A stretch of 64,000 nt of DNA, taken from positions 22,407 to 86,406 of the forward strand of contig JBGRQA010000027.1 of the NCBI GenBank assembly GCA_041725895.1, read 5' to 3'. The notes beneath the pieces are model-generated. The model had not been told where the DNA came from and made no database searches. It was given only the letters and a program-made list of their open reading frames with translations. This document shows positions 46,035 to 55,337 of the stretch, in pieces. The stretch's first letter is position 1. Every line of letters starts with the position of its first letter. Position numbers and translations under genes: made by a program. This stretch comes from JBGRQA01 sp041725895. Its GTDB lineage: Bacteria > Bacteroidota > Bacteroidia > Bacteroidales > Marinifilaceae.

Positions 46035-47249
46035 TTATTCCTTCAAATCTCCCACCAGGTAGGCAGAAACCAGCCAGTGATTCAATTCATTCTTTTTTAT
46101 TGGTTGTGCTTTCGGAATACTGATGGTGAGTTGGTGTTGGCCGAAAGTTAATCCTTCCAGGGGGATCTCTACCGGAGGAATATCGGTTCCGGGACACCAG
46201 TTGGAGCGTGAGTAATCGGAGGACGCAATTCGTTCATCAATTTCTTTGCCTTTCCAGGTAGCTTTTTCAGTCCAAACCCCTGAGTGCGGATTGAAACGAC
46301 GGAAGGATGCACAATCGTCTCTCCAGGGAATGAAACGGTATACCTCTCGTCCATCAATAGAAATAACATTCTCATTTTTTACAAATTCATCTCCGCCGGA
46401 ATGACCTCCATGGCCTGAAACAATGTATTTCAATCGGAGATTTTCAACATTTTTGGGAACTTCGAAGTTCATTGTAAGGTCGTTTCTTGAAAAGAAATCA
46501 GGATATTCCATCGGGCCAAAATAGTTAATTGTATTAACCAGTGGCGAAGTCCATTGAATTTTTCGTTTATGGTTTGGAATTTTACTTTCCTCAAAAGTTA
46601 GATCCAGGCTTACTTTGTATCCTTCCCTAGTCCAAACATCAATCCAGATTCCAACCCATACCTCTCCTTCCAATTGGTTCAACCTGTCGGTAATATCTTG
46701 TTCCCAAACTACTTCTTTCTCCCAGTGGGGAATATATACCGGTTTGCGTTGCATAATTTTGGGATCTTCACTGTAGAAGCCTACACCAAAGGGTGTCATG
46801 AAACGCATTAATTCCAGGGTGGGAAGATAGTCTTTGCCCTGAACAATACCAGGGAAATCTTCATTGCCTACTTTAAAGGATGGAAAATCAAGTTCTTGCT
46901 TTTGAATGTTGAGTAGATTGATGACCGATTCTTTTGGTAGAACAAATAGGGAACCGGATTTGTCCCAGGGATCTCCATTACTTACTAAACGTAAACGGGC
47001 GTTCACTTTGGTTGATTTTTCGAAATGAGGAACATTGATTTTCTTCAAAAGGATTCGTCCTCCGGTTAGTCGGATGATTCCATCCCTGTTGGGCAGAATG
47101 CTGTCGTTTGATTCGGGGTGCCCCCAGTTGATTTGCTCGTCCTGGAAAATGGCAATGTGTCGGTCTCCCATTGTTTTAATGGGTGTTGATGTACAGGCCT
47201 GTACTAGCACGATAACGCTGAATAAGGCAACTTGGTAATAATTCTTCAT
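46035..47249 (-). CDS. Peptide-N-glycosidase F-like lipoprotein
   Basis: A 404-residue lipoprotein (lipobox LVQACTS, Cys19) resembling PNGase F, which cleaves N-glycans from asparagine. By-eye alignment to the flavobacterial enzyme places RFMTPFGVGF on RFITPYWVGT, SRSNWCPGTDIPP on the GWCPGMAVP region, GDPWDKSGSLFV on the motif holding catalytic D60 (here D96), and SGGDEFVKNENVISI on the motif holding E206 (here E288). The position of E118 is Asp here (D204 in WIDVWTREG), so activity may be altered. The start at 47249 gives the signal peptide. It is the second gene of a pair with the lipoprotein encoded upstream. Confidence 0.82.
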   Translation of the reverse strand: MKNYYQVALFSVIVLVQACTSTPIKTMGDRHIAIFQDEQINWGHPESNDSILPNRDGIIRLTGGRILLKKINVPHFEKSTKVNARLRLVSNGDPWDKSGSLFVLPKESVINLLNIQKQELDFPSFKVGNEDFPGIVQGKDYLPTLELMRFMTPFGVGFYSEDPKIMQRKPVYIPHWEKEVVWEQDITDRLNQLEGEVWVGIWIDVWTREGYKVSLDLTFEESKIPNHKRKIQWTSPLVNTINYFGPMEYPDFFSRNDLTMNFEVPKNVENLRLKYIVSGHGGHSGGDEFVKNENVISIDGREVYRFIPWRDDCASFRRFNPHSGVWTEKATWKGKEIDERIASSDYSRSNWCPGTDIPPVEIPLEGLTFGQHQLTISIPKAQPIKKNELNHWLVSAYLVGDLKE

Positions 47250-47286
47250 TTTTACTATGTGGTTTTGTTTGTAGGTTTGAAATTTA

Positions 47287-48033
47287 CTAGGGAGTGGCCA
47301 GCTCAAAAGTCATCCATTGCTCCGTGATCTCCTTGGTCGAAACGTTGCCGGCTTTTAACTGATCCATTTTTTTTCGAATGACTTCCCGACTCGACATTGC
47401 AGAATAGTATTCCGAATCCGGTTCATTTACTGAGGAGATTCCAATGCTGAGTTTGGTTCCGGCTTTCAGTTCATCCATTTGTGGATACAATTTGTTTAGG
47501 AGGATACTTAGGTTATAGCGGAAGAGTTTGTTTGGAAGGCTCAAAAGTTGAACTGAAACTCCCTCTTCCGTTTCGATTCGTGATATTGTAAGTGTCTCAT
47601 CAGGAATGAAATTGACTAGTTCAATTTCATTCAAATTTTGAAAAACAGCGTTTAGATGGTCGGGAGTCAGTGCATATCCAGGCAGTCTATCGGATAATTT
47701 GGCTTGATCCTCAAAGGGAAGAGGGAAGTTGACACCTAAATTACGATTGTTTTTTCCCGATGGGTCGATCCAGATGCTTAAGCCCAAACGGAGAATTTTC
47801 TCAACGGTGATTGGAGTATTGGATTCCAGGATAAGATTTATTTTTTCCCGGTTGTTGAATACTTTTAGACTAATATCGTCCCTGGAAAAAAGGAAACTTG
47901 CAGGAGTTTCATTGTAAAGTTGGTCAGCATTTCTTGTTTTTGGTTTCCAGTTGCTTTGAAGGATAGAGGGACCGGCACAGGCCTGAAGTAGGTATGCTAC
48001 TGCCAGGAAAAAAATTGTTCTGTATATTTTCAT
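47287..48033 (-). CDS. Hypothetical lipoprotein paired with the PNGase F-like gene
   Basis: A 248-residue lipoprotein (lipobox LLQACAG, Cys19). The mature part is mostly beta-strand and contains LGLSIWIDPSGKNNRNLGVN (about 93-112), a pattern I have seen in conserved Bacteroidota hypotheticals that resemble CBM9-type folds. No enzymatic motif is visible. It is 37 bases upstream of the PNGase F-like gene on the same strand, so the two are co-transcribed and may act on the same glycan or glycoprotein; this is inference. A minus-strand -7-like TAAATTTG (complement of 48059-48066) lies just before it. Confidence 0.65.
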   Translation of the reverse strand: MKIYRTIFFLAVAYLLQACAGPSILQSNWKPKTRNADQLYNETPASFLFSRDDISLKVFNNREKINLILESNTPITVEKILRLGLSIWIDPSGKNNRNLGVNFPLPFEDQAKLSDRLPGYALTPDHLNAVFQNLNEIELVNFIPDETLTISRIETEEGVSVQLLSLPNKLFRYNLSILLNKLYPQMDELKAGTKLSIGISSVNEPDSEYYSAMSSREVIRKKMDQLKAGNVSTKEITEQWMTFELATP

Positions 48034-48156
48034 GAATGAAGAATAAGATAAATTCCATCAAATTTAAAGAAAAAATACAAAACCGGTAAAGTTAAAAATG
48101 AATAAAAGCTAAAAAGCTGTTTGTGTGTGTGTTAGTAGTTGTTTGTTTGCTGGGGA

Positions 48157-49491
48157 TTACAAGCTTATTTCTTCTTCGTTGAATTGAATGCCTAATTCTT
48201 CCAATTCATCCAGTATTGGATTGTACAATTCCGGAGAGGTAGGGATTTGTACTCCAGTTACATGAATGTGTCCCTGGGCCAGAAGTTTGGTTGCGATGGC
48301 CAGTGGAGTTCCAACTGTATAAGACATAGCTGTGTTTTCGCTGTCTTTCCCTTCGTAGGTCATTGAGGAGATGATCCGCTTTTTTTCTCCCTTCAGTTCA
48401 AAATCAATAATGTGTTGCATCACCAAAAGATCCCGATCATTAGCGTCCAGAATCCACTTTTCCTCCAGTATTTTTTGCAGAATCATGGCTGGGGTTGCAT
48501 TCTTGATGCCAATAATATCATCGGAGAAAAGGCCCAACCATTTGAATTTTGCCATTACAGGAGAGTCTTGTTTGAGTTTTGCAACATGAGCCAGGGTTTC
48601 CTCCGTGGTTTTTCCTTTAATGTAGGGAAGGAAACTTTCCAGGTATTGTCTGTAGCTCAATTTATGCGAATCTCTCATTGTATAGCTGTCGTCGGTACAG
48701 CCCAGTTGCACAAAAACATTCCAGGCCTTTGAGTAGCCCGGGCGCCGCATAGTGCCTCGGATGATGGATGGAATGTCTTCAAGATTGTATAGTTCGCAAT
48801 ATTGTAGTGAATCCCTGTTGGGATATACTTCGAATGAACCATAGCCGGGAATTTCAGCATTGGTTATGGTCGAAAACAGTTGGTTGTAGGGAACATATTT
48901 GTATTGTCCCTTATCTTTGTACTGGGCTGTTCCCTGGCCAGCCAGTACAACATTTCTTGGATTCCATGAAAATTTATAATGCCAGGGATTGTTATCACAA
49001 TCAGGCGCTACAAGGCCTCCACAATAGGATTTGAATGCCAGTAATTTGCCTTCTTGGGTTTTAATCCTGTCAATGATTCGCATGGCCGACATGTGGTCGA
49101 TTCCCGGATCCACTCCCAGTTCGTTCAAAAAGACGACACCCTTTTCTTTGGCTTCAGTATCCATGTTTTTTATTTCATGGCTAACATAGGAGGGGGTTAA
49201 CAAGTGTTTTCCATGTTTCAGGCATTCCTGAGCTACTATTGGATGCATGGAAGTGGGTACCATGGAGACGACAATATCTGCCCTGGCGATTTCTTCTGTT
49301 CTTTGTTGCAGATCTTTAATGTTAAATTGAATGGATCGACCATTTGGGTGATCGGCCACTTTTCGTTTTACTAAATCAAGAGAAATATCTCCAACAGTGA
49401 TTTGCCAACCATATTCAGTGGAATGCTGCAGAAGGTATTTGATGAGACTGGTAGCCGAAAGACCGGCACCAATAATTAGAATATTCTTCAT
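48157..49491 (-). CDS. Saccharopine dehydrogenase family protein
   Basis: A 444-residue NAD(P)-dependent oxidoreductase with an N-terminal Rossmann fold (LIIGAGLSATSLIKYLL, residues 4-20) and the saccharopine dehydrogenase C-terminal domain (FLNELGVDPGIDHMSAMRII at about 118-140, then AFKSYCGGLVAPDCDNNPW). The LGVDPGIDH motif is diagnostic. The family includes lysine and carboxynorspermidine pathways; which applies here cannot be decided from the sequence. A perfect 11-bp inverted repeat lies 34-62 bases before the start codon in its 5' region. Confidence 0.85.
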   Translation of the reverse strand: MKNILIIGAGLSATSLIKYLLQHSTEYGWQITVGDISLDLVKRKVADHPNGRSIQFNIKDLQQRTEEIARADIVVSMVPTSMHPIVAQECLKHGKHLLTPSYVSHEIKNMDTEAKEKGVVFLNELGVDPGIDHMSAMRIIDRIKTQEGKLLAFKSYCGGLVAPDCDNNPWHYKFSWNPRNVVLAGQGTAQYKDKGQYKYVPYNQLFSTITNAEIPGYGSFEVYPNRDSLQYCELYNLEDIPSIIRGTMRRPGYSKAWNVFVQLGCTDDSYTMRDSHKLSYRQYLESFLPYIKGKTTEETLAHVAKLKQDSPVMAKFKWLGLFSDDIIGIKNATPAMILQKILEEKWILDANDRDLLVMQHIIDFELKGEKKRIISSMTYEGKDSENTAMSYTVGTPLAIATKLLAQGHIHVTGVQIPTSPELYNPILDELEELGIQFNEEEISL

Positions 49492-49793
49492 CGGTCAATA
49501 CGTTTTCTCCGAGAGAGTTCTGTAGGCAAAACCGGCAGGGAACCGGTTTTGCCGTGAAACTCGTAACAAATGGTTAGATATTATCATACTTATATGACAT
49601 GCATTAAAAATAAAACATATTGAAGAGAATTAACATGAGTTTTGTTAGAATTTTTGAAAATTTTGGAAAAGAAATGATATGGAATCAATCATAATAGGTT
49701 GATGAAAATTCTGAGGGGAAGGCTTTCCCGACTTTTTGCCTATATTTGTTTTTTAGCAATTTAGACTAGTTGTAAACAAAAAATATTATACCA
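49492..49793. other. Intergenic region with strong inverted repeat and mutS -7 box
   Basis: GGCAAAACCGG (49525-49535) pairs with CCGGTTTTGCC (49543-49553). TATATTTG (49741-49748) is an exact -7 box about 45 bases before mutS. Nothing else is recognised. Confidence 0.5.
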
Positions 49794-52418
49794 TTGGCAA
49801 AGAAAGGAAAAGCGGTTGAAACCCCATTGATGAAGCAGTATTACCAGATGAAGGAGAAGCATCCTGATGCAATATTGCTGTTTCGAGTGGGTGATTTTTA
49901 CGAAACTTTTGAGCGGGACGCAGTTAAAACGTCCGAAATACTGGGCATTACGTTGACAAAACGAGCGAATGGATCGGCCTCCTATGTGGAGTTGGCCGGT
50001 TTTCCCCATCATGCCATCGATACCTATTTGCCCAAGTTGGTAAGAGCCGGGCAAAGGGTGGCTATTTGTGAGCAGTTGGAAGATCCCAAGAAGACTAAAA
50101 AATTGGTGAAGCGGGGGATCATCGAGTTGGTGACGCCCGGGGTTTCTTTCAATGATAATGTACTTGAACATAAAGAAAATAATTTCCTGGCCTGTATTCA
50201 CCTGGAGAAGAAAGTGGCGGGGATTGCCTTTTTGGATGTTTCTACTGGTGAATTCCTAACAGCCGAAGGTGATTTTGAATATATTGATAAGCTACTGGGA
50301 AACTTGCAACCCAAAGAGGTGCTATACCAGAAGGGGAAGGAGAAGATATTCAATGAACTTTTTGGTGGAAAGTTCTACACCTTTACCATGGACGATTGGG
50401 TATTTACAGAGGATGCTGCCCGGGATCGTTTGTTGCGACATTTTGAAACCAACTCACTGAAAGGGTTTGGGGTGGATAAATTGCGTAATGGTATCATTGC
50501 TTCAGGTGCTGTTCTTAATTATTTGGATTTTACGAAACACAGTCAGATAGGTCATATTACTCAATTGTCCCGAATTGAAGAGGACAGATATGTTTGGCTG
50601 GATAAATTCACTGTTCGTAACCTGGAACTTTTTGGCTCCCTGAATGAAGGAGCTGTACCTCTTGCGCAGGTAATGGATCGAACGCATTCGCCCATGGGAT
50701 CTCGTTTGCTGAAGCGATGGCTTGCTTTGCCATTAAAAGATACTGCCCGAATCAACAAACGATTGGACGTGGTGAAATTCTTTACCAATAACGAGGAGAT
50801 GGGTTTCCATCTGGAGGATGAGATTCGTCAGATTGGAGATCTGGAACGTATCATTTCCAAGGTGGCAGTAAATCGAATTTCTCCCCGGGAAGTAATGCAA
50901 CTTAAGAATGCACTGCGCGCCATTGAACCCATTCGAGAGTACTGTCTGAAATCAGGGAATGCTAATTTGGAGCACATTGGAGAGCAATTGAATCCTTGCC
51001 AGAGTGTGAGCGAGAAAATTGAGAAGGAAATCATGGCCGATCCTCCCAACATGATCAACAAAGGTGGCGTTATTGCCGAAGGAGTGTCCAAAGAATTGGA
51101 TGAGTTGCGTCAAATAGCTTATGCAGGGAAGGATTATCTTCTGCAGATGCAGATGCGGGAGAGTGACCGAACGGGTATTCCTTCCCTGAAGATTGGATTC
51201 AACAATGTTTTTGGATATTACATTGAGGTTAGGAACACTCATAAAGACAAAGTCCCCGAGGAGTGGATTCGCAAGCAGACTCTTGTGAGTGCTGAACGAT
51301 ATATAACCCAGGAGCTTAAAGAATACGAAGAGAAAATATTAGGTGCGGAGGAAAAGATTATGGTACTCGAAGGCCAGCTTTATATTGATCTGGTGTTGAG
51401 TATTGCCGATTATATCTCCTCCATTCAGTTGAATGCCAATTTGATTGCCCGTTTGGATTGTTTGCTGTCTTTTGCGAACCTGGCCCAGGAGAACCATTAC
51501 GTTTGCCCTGTTGTGGATGATTCCCATATTTTGGATATCAAGCAGGGGCGACATCCGGTAATTGAGAAGCAGTTGCCAATTGACGAAAGTTATATTGCCA
51601 ACGATGTGCAGTTGGATGATGAGAAACAACAGGTTATGATTATTACCGGGCCCAATATGGCAGGTAAATCAGCTTTGTTGCGTCAAACAGCCCTGATTGT
51701 ACTCATGGCGCAGGTGGGTAGTTTTGTTCCTGCCCAGGCTGCTCGAATTGGTTATGTGGATAAAATTTTCACCCGTGTTGGAGCTTCCGATAATATTTCG
51801 TTGGGCGAATCAACCTTTATGGTGGAGATGAATGAGGCAGCCAGTATTCTGAACAATCTTTCCTCTCGGAGTTTAATTTTATTGGACGAGTTGGGACGGG
51901 GAACCAGTACCTATGATGGTATTTCCATCGCCTGGTCCATTGTTGAGTACATTCACGAACATCCCAGGTACAAAGCCAAAACCCTGTTTGCAACTCATTA
52001 CCACGAACTGAACGAGATGGAAAAATCCTTTGGAAGAGTGAAGAATTTCAATGTATCGGTTCGTGAGGTGAACAACAAGGTGATTTTTCTAAGGAAGTTG
52101 GTACCTGGAGGATCTAACCATAGTTTTGGGATCCACGTGGCACGAATGGCGGGAATGCCCAAGTCGGTTGTGAAACGTGCCGATGAAATTCTTGTTCAGA
52201 TGGAAGGCAATGGTAACGGAGATCCCAGCGAGACTATCGCCAAACCGGTGGGAGAGTTGGCTCAACAGCGTGAAGGGTACCAGATGAGCTTTTTCCAATT
52301 GGACGATCCGGTTTTGCAACAAATTCGGGATGAAATCAGTGGTATGGACATTAACAACCTGACTCCTTTGGAAGCTTTGAACAAGCTGCATGAGATCAAA
52401 AAAATTTCCGGAATTTAG
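49794..52418 (+). CDS. mutS: DNA mismatch repair protein MutS
   Basis: An 874-residue mismatch-recognition ATPase. The N-terminal mismatch-binding motif with the wedging Phe and Glu is in FRVGDFYETFERDA (about 28-41); the ATPase has Walker A GPNMAGKSALLRQ (about 618-630), Walker B with DELGRGTSTYDG, and the C-terminal helix-turn-helix and LDDPVLQQIRDEI linker. It starts repair together with MutL. The start is a TTG at 49794 (AKKGKAVETPLMKQY) because no upstream ATG fits; a later Met (13) would remove part of the N-terminus. It is monocistronic. Confidence 0.97.
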   Translation: MAKKGKAVETPLMKQYYQMKEKHPDAILLFRVGDFYETFERDAVKTSEILGITLTKRANGSASYVELAGFPHHAIDTYLPKLVRAGQRVAICEQLEDPKKTKKLVKRGIIELVTPGVSFNDNVLEHKENNFLACIHLEKKVAGIAFLDVSTGEFLTAEGDFEYIDKLLGNLQPKEVLYQKGKEKIFNELFGGKFYTFTMDDWVFTEDAARDRLLRHFETNSLKGFGVDKLRNGIIASGAVLNYLDFTKHSQIGHITQLSRIEEDRYVWLDKFTVRNLELFGSLNEGAVPLAQVMDRTHSPMGSRLLKRWLALPLKDTARINKRLDVVKFFTNNEEMGFHLEDEIRQIGDLERIISKVAVNRISPREVMQLKNALRAIEPIREYCLKSGNANLEHIGEQLNPCQSVSEKIEKEIMADPPNMINKGGVIAEGVSKELDELRQIAYAGKDYLLQMQMRESDRTGIPSLKIGFNNVFGYYIEVRNTHKDKVPEEWIRKQTLVSAERYITQELKEYEEKILGAEEKIMVLEGQLYIDLVLSIADYISSIQLNANLIARLDCLLSFANLAQENHYVCPVVDDSHILDIKQGRHPVIEKQLPIDESYIANDVQLDDEKQQVMIITGPNMAGKSALLRQTALIVLMAQVGSFVPAQAARIGYVDKIFTRVGASDNISLGESTFMVEMNEAASILNNLSSRSLILLDELGRGTSTYDGISIAWSIVEYIHEHPRYKAKTLFATHYHELNEMEKSFGRVKNFNVSVREVNNKVIFLRKLVPGGSNHSFGIHVARMAGMPKSVVKRADEILVQMEGNGNGDPSETIAKPVGELAQQREGYQMSFFQLDDPVLQQIRDEISGMDINNLTPLEALNKLHEIKKISGI

Positions 52419-52439
52419 AAGGATTGAATTACCATATAG

Positions 52440-52478
52440 AATTCCAGCATTTTTAAAGAATGCTGGAATTTTTTTTTG
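52440..52478 (+). terminator. Intrinsic terminator of mutS
   Basis: A perfect 12-bp stem (52440-52451 with 52459-52470) followed by T to 52478. Confidence 0.9.
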
Positions 52479-52587
52479 CAATGAAATAGAAGTGCAGTTT
52501 GTGTTGATCCTCAATTAGTCCAGTATGCTGAATGTTTCCAGGTGTTTTATGATGATCAAAAATTTCTTCCCGAATTGAGATTTTTCT

Positions 52588-52618
52588 TTTGCAGAATAAA
52601 AAATTAGGTATATATTTG
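52588..52618 (+). promoter_or_regulatory. Promoter of the tRNA-Gly/tRNA-Leu operon
   Basis: TTTG (52588-52591), 19 bases, TATATTTG (52611-52618), ending 63 bases before tRNA-Gly. Both boxes are exact matches. Confidence 0.75.
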
Positions 52619-52681
52619 CAGCACCAAACGAGAAAACAACACATCATTTGTTTCAAGTCGTGCTGTTGATTTCTAAAGAAT

Positions 52682-52757
52682 GCGAGAATAGCTCAGTTGG
52701 TAGAGCACAACCTTGCCAAGGTTGGGGTCGCGAGTTCGAGTCTCGTTTCTCGCTCCA
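52682..52757 (+). tRNA. tRNA-Gly (anticodon GCC)
   Basis: A full cloverleaf: acceptor GCGAGAA with TTCTCGC, D-arm GCTCAGTTGGTAGAGC, anticodon stem CAACC/GGTTG around TTGCCAA (anticodon 52715-52717) and T-arm with TTCGAGT. The discriminator T is followed by an encoded CCA (52755-52757). Confidence 0.95.
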
Positions 52758-52770
52758 TCCATTTAAGGAT

Positions 52771-52857
52771 GCCCGGATGGTGGAATTGGTAGACACGCTG
52801 GACTTAAAATCCAGTGGCTTCACGGCCGTGCGGGTTCAAGTCCCGCTCCGGGTACCA
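52771..52857 (+). tRNA. tRNA-Leu (anticodon TAA)
   Basis: A class II tRNA with a long variable arm (GGCTTCACGGCC region). The acceptor is GCCCGGA with TCCGGGT, the anticodon stem CTGGA/TCCAG encloses CTTAAAA (TAA) and the T-arm is GGGTTCAAGTCCC. CCA is encoded (52855-52857). It lies 13 bases after tRNA-Gly, in the same transcript. Confidence 0.95.
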
Positions 52858-52861
52858 TCAC

Positions 52862-52892
52862 AAAGCTTCAATCGAAAGGTTGGAGCTTTTTT
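52862..52892 (+). terminator. Terminator of the tRNA-Gly/Leu operon
   Basis: A 12-bp stem (52862-52873 with 52878-52889, G-T pairs included) with a GAAA loop and a T-run. Confidence 0.8.
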
Positions 52893-52971
52893 CTTAGCTG
52901 TAGATTTGTGTTATGTTTAATGTAGAGTAAGGAGAGATGCAGAAGTCTGCACCTGCTCTTTCGTAGTTTTT

Positions 52972-55218
52972 TTACAAAAATTCCAAGGCAATTGTGATGT
53001 AAAAGCTTCGCCCGGGTGCAAAAATGGGTAAAGGACTACTTCCTTTTACCGCCCGGTTCAGGTGTTCGTAGTATGCCTCGTCGAAAAGATTACGAATCCC
53101 ACCCGAAAGGCTGATGTTTTCTGTTGGAAAGTAGGAAGCATTCAGATCTAAAACAGTAAAATCGGGTGTTTTGCTTTCCCCAAAATCTGTAGCAATTCGG
53201 TTTTGCTCCAAAACATGCCGAAGGGAGAGTTCCGTATGGAACTTGTGTTGGAAGAAATTTCCGCCCAGGGAATAGCGAAAGTCCAATGGAGGAATTTCGG
53301 GTAGTGGCTGATTGAGTTCCTTGTTTTTTCCGTAGGTGAAAGCCATATCCGCTCTGTGGTACAAGTTTGAAGCCAATTCTTGCTGCCAGCTCACTTCGAA
53401 TCCTCTCATTTCTGCTTTGTCGATATTGATGTACTGCTTTACTCCCGGTGCAGTTGGCATTAAAGGACTTAAATCTTCACGAATGCTTGCGCTGATGTAA
53501 TCGCGAAGAAAAGAGGCAAAAACATTGATGCTCAATTCTGATTTTTCCAGTCTCCACGAAAAATTGTAATCGATTTGGTAGTTGACCTCCGAATCTAAAT
53601 CGGTGTTCCCGATTCGTTCAAACGGATCACGCCCTACGGGAATGTGGTTGATGAAACGTTCGGTAAGACTTCCGCTTCGTTCTGCTCTTCCCAGCCAGAG
53701 TCCCATTCTTACTTGTTTCGAGAGATCTTTGGTTAGGCCCAGACTCATGGATGTGTTCAGATGATCCGATGGATCCGATGGATTTGCCAGAAGGAATTTT
53801 TCGGCTTTGTCCCTGCTTTTGGCTCTATTGTATTCCAAACGGGCCGAAGCCACAAAGTAAAGCTCATCGATTGGAAAATGATATTCTCCAAACAGACTGC
53901 TTTTTTCCATGTAGCTATCCTGCCAGATGTTGTCAAAGATTGTTTTTCCTTGCATCTGCCCCATTAGAAAATTGCGGGTTCGGATCCCTTCTGCTTCCTC
54001 TCTTTTGAAGTCAATGCCTGCAAATAGGGTGCTTTCCCCTAACTGGAAGATAGCTTCGGATCGGGCGCCATAGTTTTTGGTTTCCGCCTTAGTGACTGCA
54101 TTCACCTTCCGTGGATTTAGATCTTTGCCCAGATTATCCATTTCATGATCTACAAAGGAACCAAAAGCTGAGGTGGTAATGGATGCCAGTTTTTTTTCTT
54201 GAAAGTTAATTTTATGATCCAGGGTGACCAGCCATGTGTCATCTTCCCGAAGGTCCATGTTGAGGGCAGGGAAATCTACATCTTCTGCAAAATTATTGTT
54301 GGCCGATAGTTTGATGTTTTGTGTCTTTGATAGCTTGAAAAGACTGCTTAAGCCGACATTACGACGGTTGAAGCCTGAAGCCACTCTGGTTCCGTTGCCG
54401 TCCTCGTAATCGTTGCCCTGGCTGTAGGCTCCGAAGACTCCAAAATTGTAAAAATTTCCTTTGATTCCGGCTAATGCTTCGGTGCGGTAGATTTTGCCAT
54501 TGCTTTCGTAGCTTCCGGTGGTTCGTCCTATTGCTTTTGCTGTTTTGGAGAAGGTAGTCGTGGAGGATTTGAAATGCAGGGTTCCTCCAAAAGCATTTCC
54601 AAAGCGTAAGGAGTGAGGACCCTTTACGATTTCTACCTTGTCGACCATGTTCAAGGGAACCTGGCTGATGGGAGGATCCATGCGATTGGGACAGGCCGCA
54701 GTAGCGCTCACTCCGTTGTCCATAACGATATTGATTTGATCGTATTTGAATCCCCTCAAAACCGGATCGAAACCATAGCTTCCACTTTTGCGGATGCCGT
54801 TAATTCCCGCACTCTGGCTTAAAAAGTCTCCTGCATCATGCGAAAGTTTGTCATTGCTGCTTACCTGTATGGTTTGGCTTTCGGCTTTGCTGTTGCGGCG
54901 GGCGATAACTGTGGATGGAAGCAATGAAATGTGTGTTTGGGGAAGTTTTAGGATCCCGGTGTGAATAGCGATTCGAAGTTTTTCGTACGGAACTTCCACT
55001 TTTCCGTAGTTTACATGGGATAGAATTAATTTTGCATTTTCGATAAAGTTGATTCTGATAATACCTTTCGGGGTGGCAACGCCTTTCTGAGTGTCGTATA
55101 AAAAGTGTGCAAAAGCAATTGGAGTGTCGCTCTGTTTGTCACTCAACCGAATTTCTATGGTTTGAGCGTATCCCTTAATTCCCATTAAAAGAATACAGAT
55201 AAGTAATATTTTTTTCAT
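52972..55218 (-). CDS. TonB-dependent copper receptor (OprC-like)
   Basis: A 748-residue outer-membrane receptor with a signal peptide, a carboxypeptidase-like N-terminal domain (about 20-100), a plug (about 115-225, VEIVKGPHSLRFGNAFGG) and a 22-stranded barrel ending in FYITIALEFL. Two motifs match the copper site described for Pseudomonas OprC: CxxxM as CPNRM (C176, M180) and HxM as HEM (H358, M360), separated as in OprC. The surrounding NRMDPP and FPALNMDLREDDT are typical of TonB-copper receptors. It should import copper ions. It lies 119 bases downstream of a small Cys-rich protein gene on the same strand. Confidence 0.88.
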   Translation of the reverse strand: MKKILLICILLMGIKGYAQTIEIRLSDKQSDTPIAFAHFLYDTQKGVATPKGIIRINFIENAKLILSHVNYGKVEVPYEKLRIAIHTGILKLPQTHISLLPSTVIARRNSKAESQTIQVSSNDKLSHDAGDFLSQSAGINGIRKSGSYGFDPVLRGFKYDQINIVMDNGVSATAACPNRMDPPISQVPLNMVDKVEIVKGPHSLRFGNAFGGTLHFKSSTTTFSKTAKAIGRTTGSYESNGKIYRTEALAGIKGNFYNFGVFGAYSQGNDYEDGNGTRVASGFNRRNVGLSSLFKLSKTQNIKLSANNNFAEDVDFPALNMDLREDDTWLVTLDHKINFQEKKLASITTSAFGSFVDHEMDNLGKDLNPRKVNAVTKAETKNYGARSEAIFQLGESTLFAGIDFKREEAEGIRTRNFLMGQMQGKTIFDNIWQDSYMEKSSLFGEYHFPIDELYFVASARLEYNRAKSRDKAEKFLLANPSDPSDHLNTSMSLGLTKDLSKQVRMGLWLGRAERSGSLTERFINHIPVGRDPFERIGNTDLDSEVNYQIDYNFSWRLEKSELSINVFASFLRDYISASIREDLSPLMPTAPGVKQYINIDKAEMRGFEVSWQQELASNLYHRADMAFTYGKNKELNQPLPEIPPLDFRYSLGGNFFQHKFHTELSLRHVLEQNRIATDFGESKTPDFTVLDLNASYFPTENISLSGGIRNLFDEAYYEHLNRAVKGSSPLPIFAPGRSFYITIALEFL

Positions 55219-55337
55219 CTAAAATATTTCATGAATTAGTTACTTGATTTCGAATGGTGTCGAAATCAATTGTTTTGCTCAAATGAAAATGATAGATACC
55301 AGGTAGTGCATATTGAGTGACAAAGAAATTGTTTCAC

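Noticed and set aside
52648..52920. 90-codon plus-strand frame over tRNA-Gly and tRNA-Leu
   Set aside because: It translates two tRNA genes and a terminator.
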